A DNA stretch of 64,000 bases, taken from positions 7,642,001 to 7,706,000 of the forward strand of contig BRXU01000004.1 of the NCBI GenBank assembly GCA_030267565.1, in the 5' to 3' direction. The position numbers and the translations under genes are program-made. Numbering within the stretch: position 1 is the stretch's first letter; every line of letters starts with the position of its first letter. Shown piece by piece: positions 1 through 10,540 of the stretch. Under the pieces are notes generated by a model that was given only the letters and a program-made list of their open reading frames with translations, did not search any database and had not been told where the DNA came from. Source of the DNA: Pleodorina starrii. Lineage: Eukaryota; Chlorophyta; Chlorophyceae; Chlamydomonadales; Volvocaceae.

Positions 1-36
1 CGCTCCGAAACCCCTCTCCCCCTTCCCACCCGACAG

Positions 37-3000
37 GACGTGTTGGTGCTGGTGCTAGATGTGGGGGATCACATGCAGCCCTACCTGCCGCTGATGCACC
101 GAATGGTCTTCAACGTGCTCAACTGCAAGGTGAGGGCGGGGGCGAGGGCGGGGCGGGGGGGCGGGGCGGGGCGGTTGCTGGGGCAGGGCGGGGCGAGGCG
201 AGGGCGCGGTGGGGCGAGGGCGGGAGCGGATGGAGGGGCTCCCGCCGGTATCCACCATGTCTTTGTTGGCGCTGCGTGGCTGTCACGTGTCACCCACCCC
301 GGGCCCCTTTGCTGCCCCGCGCAACACCGAATCCGATGTCCCTAACCTGAACCCGGTCCGTATTCGAGCCTGGTCCCAACGCGCCCCTCCGTCCGCACCC
401 GCCCGCGCCCGCGCACGCAGTTGCTGAGCAAGCCCAACCACGAAGTGGCTGTCGTACTGTACGGCACGAAATGTGAGCATGCGCGAGGATAGGTCGGGGC
501 CGTTTGGGGCTGGGCGGGCGCAGCTCTGTGCGGGTAGTGGGCCTGGATGAGGTGAGGTCAGCTGCGGGTGAGGTGAGGGGCGGGTGGGGCGGCTTAACCG
601 CTGCTCCACCCATCCACCCATCCATCTGTCCACTGAGGTGAGGTGGGATGAGGTGGGGTGAGGTGAGGTGAGGGGCGGTGATATTCCCGGGTCCACTGCA
701 TAATGCGGTGGGCACCCTAACCCCTAAGCCCACCCACCCCCGGGCGCCTTGCTGGAAAGATTGATCCCCGTCCCGCTGCCCCTGCTCCGTGCTTCACACC
801 CAACCCCTCCTTCCCCGGCTCCGGCCCCCAATCCCCGACCAGCCACCCGCCACAAGCTGTACGACCCGGACGACCCGGTGTCGTACCACCACGTCACCGT
901 CCTGCGCCCGCTCCAAAACGTGTCCGACTACCTGGAACTCGAACGGTTCGCATTCGCCTCCGACCCACGGGTCGGTGGCGCCGCCGCCGCCGCCGCCGGA
1001 TACGCCGAAGCCGCGATCGAAGCCGAGCCGGAAGCCGACGACCCGAGTGCGCAGCCGGCGCCGGCGGCGGCGGCGGCGGCGCTGCTGGCGCGAGTGGAGG
1101 CCGCGGGCCTGGCGTGCGGCGACGCGGCGGCGGCGTGCGGCCGCGCTGCGCGGCTGTTCGGCCCGCCTGGTCCCAAGGCCGATTGGGCGGATGGGCTGGT
1201 GGTGGCTCTGGACCTTGTGGCCTCAGCGCTAGAGGAGCGATTCAATCCGACTGTGGATAGGAGGGAGGCGGCCAAGCTGGGGGTGGTGCGGGTGGTGCTG
1301 GTGTCTAACTTGCTGGGGCAGGTGCGGGGGACGTGCGAGAGGTGATGTGATAGTGGGGGGCTGCGATCTGGGGGGGGGCGATGATGGGGGGGGGGGCGGT
1401 GTGTGGGCGGGCAGAGGAGAAGGAGGAGAAGGAGGAGGAGGGGCTTGGGTCGGGCACCTGAGGCCGGGGCGCCAATGGATGGCAGGGCAGGGCTGGGTTC
1501 CCAGATATGGCATTGGGACTCGACAGGGGCAACCTCCCAGTCCCAATTACACACCTTCGGTCGTTCCTTTCTCTGCCCTGCTCCGTCCGCCACGTGGCAG
1601 ATCTCTTCACGAGCCCACCGCCTCCTCCTCCTCCTCCTCCTCCTCCTTCCTCCTCTCCCTCCCAGTCTGAGCCCTTTGAAGACGACTTCCGCGCCACCCT
1701 CGTGGACACATGCACCCACAAACGGATCCTCATTGAGGTGGCCTCCCTGGATCACTACGTGCCGCCACCACCACCGCCAGCGGCGTCGCCGCCGTCGCCG
1801 TCGCTGTCATCCGCTGCCGCCGACGGCTCGGGCGTGGACATGGACCTGGGCGGGGGCGGGGGCCGGGAGGAGCCGGGCGAGGCGGCTGTGCGGGTGGCGG
1901 GCCGCGGGGGCGGCGGCGAGGCGCTGGCGGCGCTGCCTGCTGAGCTGGCGGCCTCTCGGCGCCGCAATTTGGAGCAGCTGCATCTGCTGAAGAGCGAGAT
2001 GGCGCCGGCGCCCTTCAGGTGGGTGGGTGGGTGGGTGGCTGGGTGGCGGCGGGACCTGGACCGGCAAGGGTAGACAAACACCGGCGCAAGGGAGGAACGG
2101 AGGGAAGGGTGAAATGGGCGCAAAGAGAGCAGGCGAGGCGACGTCAAACGCACCCAGACATAGCGATCGGGGGGGTGGGGGGACCGTGTAGGTGCAGAGC
2201 GTTTTCTTTTACACATCTGAAACCAACACCATAATATAAGGGACCAGAGATGTCCCTGAACCCCCTTCATCTCCTGCCCCCCCTTGTGTGTATGTGTGTC
2301 CTGTTTAGGCACCTGCGCCAACCCGCGGAGCTGCTGTGCCTCTTCCGCGCCAAGGAAGTGGCCTACCAGGCATCGAATGCCGTATTCATGTGGGTGGGCT
2401 TCCGTACTGCCGTACGAGTTAGCGAGCTCTTCGGCACTGCCATGGCCACATGCGGTTTGTTTGTTTCAAAGCGGTCCGGATCGATCGATCGAGGGCGTCC
2501 GGATTGACCTCGCAACGACTGGGTGTCTCTGCGCGGGTTTTAGGGTTCCTGGTGCTAGCGTGGAGGTTGGGGGTTGGGTTGAGGGGGTGCTGGGCCCTCA
2601 CTCCACTCGACCTGCACTCAACTCCACACAATCCAAGTAGGCATGCATGGCAACCGCGCATGCCCGCCCCGCCCCTCGCCCCGCCCCTAACCCCTTTACC
2701 CCCTATCACCTAACCCCTGCCCCCTCCCCGCCTGGCAGGCTGACCCCTCCACCCCTGGACGAAGAGGACTCCTCCGTACTGCCAGCGCCCCTCTCAATCA
2801 ATGTGAGGGGTTGCTTCGGCTTCAAGGAACGAGCTATTGAAGGAACCAATCGGGGACGGGACGAGGCGGGACGAGCCGGGACGAGCCGGGACGGTTACTC
2901 CTCTCATTACCGCCTACGGTGCATGCATGCATGCAGGCAGGCACGCAGCAAAGAACACATACACACACACACGTCACCGCCGCCGCCCCTTGTGCTGCCA

Positions 3001-6000
3001 CCTTGCGTAGGTCAAGCTGTACAAGAAGATCCGCCGTACACGTGTGGACGAGTGGAAGACCGTCGTACAGAGGCGTGCCAGCGCCGGAGGTGGGGCGGTC
3101 GGCAGGGGGGGTCCGCGCCCAAGACAGGGCGGCCAAGGGCAGGGTCTGGCAACGAGATTATAGTGCAGTACAGTGCAGTACAGTACAGTACACTGCAGTA
3201 CAGTGCCGTGCCTCAACGACGACAGCGGTCCACTCCCTCCAGAAGACCGCTCCGCCGCTCCGTTCCCCTTCGTGCATTCCACCCTGGTGGCAGAAGCCGG
3301 CGGCGACGCGGCCGACGTTGGCGCCGGCGGCGACGACGAGGGCGGCGGCGGCGGCGGCGGCGGCGGTGGTCGCGACCCGGGGTTCATTCGGGAGGTGGAG
3401 TACGAGGACCCCACCACCGGCCAGAAGTTCACCCGGGACGATTTCGTGGTCAAGGGCTACTCGTACGGCAAGCAGGCCGTACCCATCGCGCAGTACGCCG
3501 ACATGCACGGCCACGTGGTTGACGAGCAGATGCGCAAGTTCAAGGAGAAGGATTTCAGTCTGCTGGGGTTCGTGGATGCCGCAAGTGTGCCGCACCACAG
3601 ACTCATTGACGTGAGTGAGAGGGCAAAGAAAAAGAAGATACCGCAGCGCTCCCGCCCAGCTTTTTTGTACTCAGGTGTGCTTGTGTACACTTGCGTCCCT
3701 CTATCTTACCCTCTCTCTCCCCGTCCCCACAAACCGTCCTCTATAGGAATCGAATACATGCGTGTTACTGACCATTAAAACCCACGCCGTGTTTGACCGT
3801 ATCGTAACGAGTCGTACCGGTGCCGCGACATGCCGTGTCCCGTCGTGTGTGTTTTGCCGTACTGCCCGCCAGGAGCCCCACGTGGTGTTGGGCGACTCCC
3901 CCTCCTCGGCGGTGGTCATCGCCTCTCTGGCGCTGGTGCTCCAGGAGAGGGGCCAGGCGGGGGGTGAGGCGGGGGGGGTGAGGCGGGGTGTGTGTTTGTG
4001 TGTGGGGGGGTTGATGCGGATGGGCAGGCGCGGGGGGTGAGGCAGGGGAGCGTGGCAGAGGGGCAGGGGCAGGGACAGTAGGGTAACGGGGGATGGATGA
4101 GGCAGCAAAGGATAGGTTGGGCAGGAAGGGGGGCGGGCGGGGGATGAAAAGGAGGAGGAGGAAGGAGGGGAGGCGGGAATGTCAGGAGGGAGCCGTTGGG
4201 GAGGCACTGTCTGCTGTGCTGTGCTGTGCTGTGCTGTGCTGTGCTGTGCTGTGCTGTGCTGCGCTGCGCTGTGCTGTGTGGGACCACGGCCGCCACCTGA
4301 AACGGCACAGGGCTGTGCGGCAGCCCAACTCCACCACCGCCCTCCCCCAACCCCCCCTCCCCTCCACCCCTGTCCCCCCGTTCCCCCCCGCAGTGGTCCG
4401 CTTCCTGATCCGCAAGGAATCTCCCCAGTTGGGTCTCCTCACCCCCCACCTCAGCGACTCCCCCGACGTACCCCACGCGCTGCTGCTCAGCCCGCTGCCC
4501 TTCGCCGAGGACATCCGCACACACGCCTTCAGCACCTTCAGAAACGAACAGGAGGCGCGGGAGATGCCGCGCAGGCTGGCGGAGGCGCGCGGCGAGGCGC
4601 CGCCGCCGGAACCGGAACCGGAACCGGCGGCGGCGCCGTTGCGGCTGGCGCCGCCGTCTGAGGGCGGCATCGGCATCGGGCCCTCCCAGCTGGGCGGCGT
4701 GTTGGGGAGGGCGCCGGTTTCGGAGCCGGGGCTGCGGTACGAGAAGCTGCAACCCGATGACGAGCAGCAGGTGGGGAAGTGGGGGAGGGGTATAAAGAGA
4801 AAATCGCAGCGGAGAAGGAGACGGCGTGAGCGAACGGACCCAGAACCCAGGGGCAGGGGCGGGGTTTGGGTTGGCTGGTTCGGCTTTCCCCCCGCTGAGC
4901 CATGTGCTCGTGTAGTCCTCCTTCCCTCCTCCCACCGCCCGTAGCCAGCGGGCCCGCTTACTGCCCCCCCCCCGCCCCCCTTCTTTTTACCCCCGCCTCA
5001 GGATGCGGCGCTGGCGTTGGTCCGCGCTCTCGATTTGGGCCCCTCGCCGCTGCTCGGCTCCGGAACCTGCCGCGCCTCCCCCTACCCCCCGGTGTCCTCC
5101 GAGCCGCACCCCGAGGCGCTGGCCCCCGAGGGCACCGCCAACCCGGCGCTGCAGAGGGCCTACTCGCTGGTGACCTCTCGGGCCCTGGACCCTACGGCGC
5201 AGGTGGGTGGCTGGGTGGGTGGCTGGGGGGGTGGGTGGCAACAAAAATGCAACCGCAGCGGTGGGAACGGCGCAGGTGGCTGGGTGACTTGTGTCTGGGT
5301 GGCTGGGTGGGTGGCAGGGAGGGTGGGTGGCAGGGCTCGCATGGGTGAAGGAGAGCAGAAACGCAGACCAGGGAAGGGAAGGGAAGGGCGGGCAGTTGAG
5401 GAAGGGGAGCCGCCGACAAGCCTTAGCTGGCCCTGACACACACCTTTCTCCGTTTCACCATTTCTCCTTTTCTCCATTTCTCCTTTTTCTCCATTTCTCC
5501 GTTTCTCCATTTCTCCGTTTCTCCATTTCTCCGTTTCTCCTTGTTCTCCTTTTCTCCTTTCCTCAGCTGCCCGACCCCGAGGACGACCCGCTGGTGGAGC
5601 TGGTGCTGCAGCCTCACGGCCGCTACTGGCCGGCGGGGGCTCGGGAGGCCATCCAGAGGGCGGAGGGGGCGCTGCAGACCCGAGGTGCCGTTTAGGGGGA
5701 GGGTTTTAGGGTTTTAGGGTTTGGGTCGAGGTGCTACCGGTATCGGTACTTGGAGTGGAGTGGGTTTTAGGGCTGTGGGTTCTCACGGTTCAGGTCAGTT
5801 TGATCCTTTTCATTTAAGTTGGGATGGGTGGGTTGCGGGGCGGGTGGGATGAGATGGGATGGCCTCGAGGGCAGGGTGGCTATCTTATTTTGCTGAGTAT
5901 CTACGGCCAGAGATACTCCTGGCTCAGAAGCGCTGAAAGTATCTGTCAGGATCTGTCTAGGAGGGGATTTTCCCGGCTAAACACGGCCCCGGGAGATATC

Positions 6001-8063
6001 ATGCCCCACCTGTGAGGCCGGATTATCTAAACCTTCAGCTTTTTCCACGGCAAAAGTATCTTCAGATTTCCAAAATTTCCTCCCGAATATATATTCATAT
6101 CTTAAGATAGCCACCCTGCTCGAGGGAGTTTTCGCACAAACACGCACACGCACACGCGTTTCTCGACCCCGCAGAGCATCGGAGGGACGGAGAAGGAGGC
6201 CCCGCCGCCAAGCGCGCCCGGCGGGAGGCGGACGACAATGCACGACAAGAAGACGCCGGCGGCGGCGCCGCCGCCGGCGACGCCGGAACCGCCGGCACGG
6301 GCCGTGAGGCGGTGGTGTTTGACCCGAGTGCCGCGGGTGGGACGGCGGCTGCGCGGGTCAGGCGGGTGGGGGAGCTGACGGCGGTGGAGGACTTCCGAGC
6401 CATGGTGGCACAGGGCCGAGAGTAAGTGCGTGCATGTGTCATTACGTGAAAATGTAAGTAAATATGTAATTATGTAATGCTCATCATGTGATTCTGCAAT
6501 CATGTGATGATGTGTTTCTGTGATTCTGTAATACTGTGATTCTGTGTGCCGGATGCGTGTCTGGGCTGGGTTGCATGTGGGGGATAGAGGGCGGGGTGTG
6601 TCGCCTGGAAGGTGATACTCCGTGCGCATGGCAGTGGCAGTTGTCGTGGCATGCCGGGTGGGCACCTCTGCTGTGGTCTTTATTACGCACCTGCAGCGGT
6701 TTGTGCGCGGTTGCGGGCCCCCTTTCACCAGCGTGCAACCCTCTTCCCGCTGCCACGCTGCCGTACATGGTTTGGGGAACCCCCGTCACTCCCCCGGCCG
6801 CCCTGCTCGCCCCCGCCTCGGTCGCATTTGCAGCTCCGCCTCGGATGCCGTACAGCAGCTGCAGGAGCTGGTACGGGTGCTTGTGGGCAGGTCCATTGGC
6901 GACCAACTGTACGACAAGGCCGTCAAGGTGGGGCGAGGGCAGCGGGACCGACCCGGGGGTCGGTGGGCCGGCGGGGTCAGCGGGGCGCGGACACACGAGG
7001 GGCTTAGGATGGCCGGGCAGAGATGGTTGCCCCTCCTCTCGCCTCTCTGTGTGTCGTCCCCCCTTCCTTGCCTTGCCTTGGCTTTTGGTTTACGGCCTTC
7101 TGGACATCGGTACGGCACTGTACGGCTGTGAAGGGACGCTGCGCCTTGCGGCCCGGGTACAGCGACAGTATGAGTACGAGTACGCCGAACCTCCCTTACG
7201 GAAGCAGCCCGCTAGAGCCGTGCCCTCTCTAGTCCCCCTTCGCCTGGCCTTCTCACTCCGCCACGTGAACAGAACAGAACAGTACAGATCAGTACAGAAG
7301 AGGGCGGTCCGGAGACGCAAACCCGCCCGCCTGCCCTCCCTCGCCCTCTCCCGCCACCCCCCTGCCCGGACCCTCAGTGTGTCCTGGCGCTGCGGGAGGG
7401 CTGTGCAGCCACCGGCCGGGCGGGCGCCTTCAACCGCTTCCTCACGGACCTGGCGGCCTGGTGGGTGGGTGGGTGGGTGGGTGGGTGGGCGGCGCAGCTG
7501 CACAAAGAGCGGCAGCTGCGGCGGGACGTCCCCCACGCGCCTCTCCCTCCGTGCGCCTCGGCCTGCTGGTACGCTGCGGGCATAGGGCCCCGCCCTCCCC
7601 CGCCCTCCGTCGCCCCTGCATCCGTGCAAATCGGAGATTCGGACTGCCCACTACTCACCATACGCGCACTCGGGCTTCTCCCTCACTGCCTTCACACCCG
7701 TTCTCATGCCGCTCTCCTTCTTCTTCTTCTTCTTCCTCCTCCTTCTTCTTCTCCTCGTCTTTTTTGGTAATCTTCTGTCCGTCTCCTGCTTGTGGCAGGT
7801 GCAAGTCGCAGGACCGTGGCGGCTTCGTGTCGGCGCTGGTGCAGCAGCAGATCAGCCTCATCACACACCAAGACCTAAACACGCACAGGCAAGCCACCGG
7901 CGGAGGCGGCGGGGCGCAGCAGGTCTTCGAGGACGACGGCTGCGCGGTGGCGGCGTGGGAGGCACACCAGTTCCTGGAGCGGCACGCGAGGACGGAGGAG
8001 GCGGAGGTAGAGGCGACACTGCCGGCGGTGGTGGCTGACGAGGAGTTCGAGGACATGGACTGA
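37..8063 (+). CDS. XRCC5: Ku80 (XRCC5), DNA double-strand-break end-binding subunit, 5' end cut by window
   Basis: Ku80 pairs with Ku70 to form the ring that binds DNA ends in non-homologous end joining and at telomeres; it acts in the nucleus. Sixteen exons join in phase: 37-129, 421-472, 843-1321, 1666-2018, 2309-2389, 2739-2802, 3011-3089, 3243-3610, 3873-3963, 4394-4770, 5002-5202, 5567-5684, 6175-6421, 6834-6927, 7378-7460, 7799-8063 (stop TGA), giving about 1014 residues without the missing start. Seen in order: vWA-type strand VLVLVLDVGDHM; the beta-barrel signature VKGYSYGKQAVPIAQ; the arm region with LPFAEDIRTHAF; a basic NLS-like PAAKRARR; and a C-terminal helical domain (VGELTAVEDF, then CKSQDRGGFVSALVQQQ) that separates Ku80 from Ku70. 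It ends in an acidic tail, EEFEDMD. It is longer than the usual 700-750 residues because of Gly/Ala/Pro inserts. The exon 3011-3089 to 3243-3610 junction is the least certain. Confidence 0.9.
3623..3655 (+). repeat. Dispersed element fragment (Ku80 intron)
   Basis: Contains AAGAAGATACCGCAGCG, the 5' part of the dispersed element, just inside the intron that starts at 3611. Confidence 0.6.
4209..4270. repeat. Short tandem repeat (TGCTG)n in Ku80 intron
   Basis: About ten copies of a five-base unit (TGCTG/GCTGT) within the intron at 3964-4393. It makes shadow reading frames rich in Cys/Ala/Val but no gene. Confidence 0.9.
4789..4849 (+). repeat. Dispersed element copy (Ku80 intron, sense)
   Basis: Near-complete copy of a short dispersed element: an A-rich start, then ATCGCAGCGGAG, then GACGGCGTGAGCGAACGG. 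It lies inside the intron at 4771-5001. Similar sequence recurs at 11109, 27380, 29365 and 44436. Confidence 0.7.
5701..5727 (+). repeat. Interstitial telomere-like TTTTAGGG repeats in Ku80 intron
   Basis: Two perfect copies of GGGTTTTA followed by GGGTTTGGG lie inside the intron 5685-6174. TTTTAGGG is the telomere unit known from Chlamydomonas. Single copies also occur at about 2537 and 5763, both in introns of this gene. Confidence 0.7.
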
Positions 8064-10540
8064 ACGAGAGGGGCTACTGGGTGTATGAGATGGACAGGTG
8101 GATGGGCTACGGGCCCGGGGACGAGACCGGGGGGTTGCGGTAGGATGGGGGCACGAAAGGGCTGTTCCCAGGGCTCAGAACTGGACTAGGGGTGGAAATC
8201 AGTTGGCCCGCGACATACAACTGCAGCCTACGAGTCGTAGTCAGGTTTATTGGTGCGCCTCTTTCTTTGAGTGGGCAAGCCCCCCCCCCCCGGGTTCGCT
8301 CGTTCCTGTCTGGGCGACTTGTGCTGTCTAGTCTAGTCTGGGGTCACCCATTCCTTTGCCCTCCTTCCGCCCGGCCTGCTGGCCTGTGGGTTGTACCCCT
8401 CCCAGGGTCGGGAGTTCTCTATAAGTCTGCAACATACACATGCATGCATGGCGTTCGAGTACTTTGACCCGAGGAACGAAGACCAGTATACGCGGGGCGG
8501 CAAGCGCGTGGACGAGCATGCTGGAAATTGTTGCTCCTCATGCACTCACGTCGTGTGCACGTTCGTGTGACCGGGAGAACCCCTTCAGGCGTTTCATGCA
8601 AGAGACGTTTGCACAGCTGCAAATCCCGCATTTCAGTTCCCGCATTCGCCACACCTTATACCAAACAGCAGTGCCGTCTCTGGATTCCACCTTCCGTTCC
8701 TCTGCGGCGGCGGCGGCTTCGAGATAGGATTATGCACACCGGTACTGCAAGCTGTCGACAAGACAAACAATCCCGACCCGGGTTGCAACGGCCCCCGCGC
8801 GCCCGCCCGCCTGCCGCGCCCACGCCTCCAAAACAGGCAACGACGCGTGTCGCCCGTCGCCCGCGCGCCGCCAGCCCAAAGCCCTTACCCCACCCCCCAT
8901 TCACATGCTCAACAATCACCAGCAGCATCAGCATCAGCAGCATCACCGCAATCCTGCCGGCTCAGCGCCTGGGGGGACAGCACCGAGCGCGTTGGCGCTT
9001 TAGTACACGAGAGAGAGAGTCTCAGCGCGAGAAAACGCGCGCTGAATTATGTCACAAGTCCCCCTGCACCGCACTTTGACTTTGCACCGGACGATCATAT
9101 CAGAGACATGTGAAACTCGGGAGCCTCCACCATCACCACCCTCCCTTGACTCCCGACAGACAGGCCGTCTCCAGCGTTGGGGCACAGCAGCGCTGCACAA
9201 CCCTGGCCCTGGCCCCACGAACGAACATAACATGGCCTGCAAAGTGGCCCCCCCAAAAGGGGCGAAACGTCGGTACGACACCGTACAGCTCGCACCCCAG
9301 ATCGCAAGCGGGGCAGGTGGGGGCAGGCGCGGCCATCGTCGGCGGGCCACGTTCCACCCGACCCAAGTGAAACGTCGACGTTGCCTTCCCCCCCATCACC
9401 ACCACCACCACCATTAGCGTCACCCGTGGCAATGGAGCCGTTCCTCGTTCTATGTGCCTGTGCTATGTTATGTGTTTTTTCCAGTGCTTGCTCGCTAATC
9501 ATGGAGGCACTTGCATACACCTACATTTCTATACCTGGTACAACGCCGGTTTGCCTCGAGGGTTACCCCGGGGGACAATAATGCAACATCGAGGTCAGTC
9601 ACCAGGTGGCCGCGGGCAGCCAGCCGATGAGAGGAAGGGCGCGCCGCCGGCCTCCGTCGTCAGCGCCTGCCTCCGCCAGCGCCACCCACACAGAGACAGC
9701 AGGCCCGGCCTCCCTCCTCCGTGCGGCAAACCGGAGCGAGCAGCAGAGCCGTCGCCGCTGCTGGCCCGGCGGCGTCTGCGGCAGCAGCGTCTGCGGCTGT
9801 GGTCGGACCCGGACAGAGGACTTGCTCGGGCTTGCTCGGCGGCGGCGCCGCCGCCGCGGCTTGTTCCAGAAACCACGTCGCCGCGGTACCCAAAGAAACG
9901 AGCCGCAAAAAGGGCGTGCTGCGCCGCTGTCACCGCCACCGCTCTCCTCCTCGTCGCTCCTCCTCCCAGGTGATTGCTGCCGCTGCTGGTGCTGACCCCG
10001 CCGCCGCCACTACGACCCGCGCCCGTTTTACGCGGCGCGGCGCGGCAGCGCTTTTTCGATCCCTGCCCCTGTGGTGCCCCCGCGGCCCTCAGGCCGCACG
10101 CCAACGGCCGCAACCCGGCCGCCACCCATCGAGTCCGTCCGTCCGTCCGTCCGTCCGTCAACCAGTCAGTCCGTCAGACCACTACACAGCGAAGTCAACC
10201 GAAGTCAGTGAAGTCGGGATACACCTGCGACAAACCAATCCGACACAAACCACACGGTACAGCGCCCCGCTGCACACGGCCTTGCGGTTCCCACTCTGCC
10301 CCGGGGAACGAGTCGGACCGGGCCCCCACGACACGACACGCTCTCTAAGCCCACACACAGGCCCACACAGTCCCTACTAAAACGGCCTGCCCCACATACT
10401 CACATACACGACCTCAATACTCCTGCCCTTGAGAGTAACAGTCCACGCGCGCAAGAGAATCCAGGAGATTCAGACCCAGATCAGGATCCATTTCAGGATC
10501 CATTTGATCTGGATCCAGGTCCAGGTAGCCTGGATCTAGA
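8064..10540. other. Convergent intergenic region, Ku80 and CFAP96-like 3' sides
   Basis: No gene recognised on either strand. It should hold both 3' UTRs. It contains a GTCC microsatellite (about 10137-10160), a CAC run near 9400 and clustered GGATCC-like motifs (10480-10540). No TGTAA-type signal was seen in the right place for either gene, so the transcript ends cannot be placed. Confidence 0.6.
8448..8570 (+). CDS. Possible small ORF, 40 residues, unidentified
   Basis: An ATG-started frame beginning MAFEYFDPRNEDQYTRGGKR follows a TATA-like CTCTATAAG at about 8417. Its first 29 codons are charged and not low-complexity, unlike the flanking shadow frames. It ends at TGA without an obvious further exon, and no family is recognised. 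It may be a short gene, a first exon with an unseen donor, or chance sequence in the Ku80 3' region. Confidence 0.2.
   Translation: MAFEYFDPRNEDQYTRGGKRVDEHAGNCCSSCTHVVCTFV

Noticed and set aside
928..1755. 275-codon minus-strand frame
   Set aside because: Arg/Ala/Pro-rich antisense shadow of Ku80 exons; crosses real exon-intron borders and matches no family.
3916..4935. 339-codon minus-strand frame
   Set aside because: Low-complexity shadow opposite Ku80 exons, made partly by the TGCTG microsatellite.
37..8063. Ku70 in place of Ku80
   Set aside because: The C-terminal helical domain (VEDF...GGFVSALVQQQ) is Ku80-specific, and there is no SAP domain.
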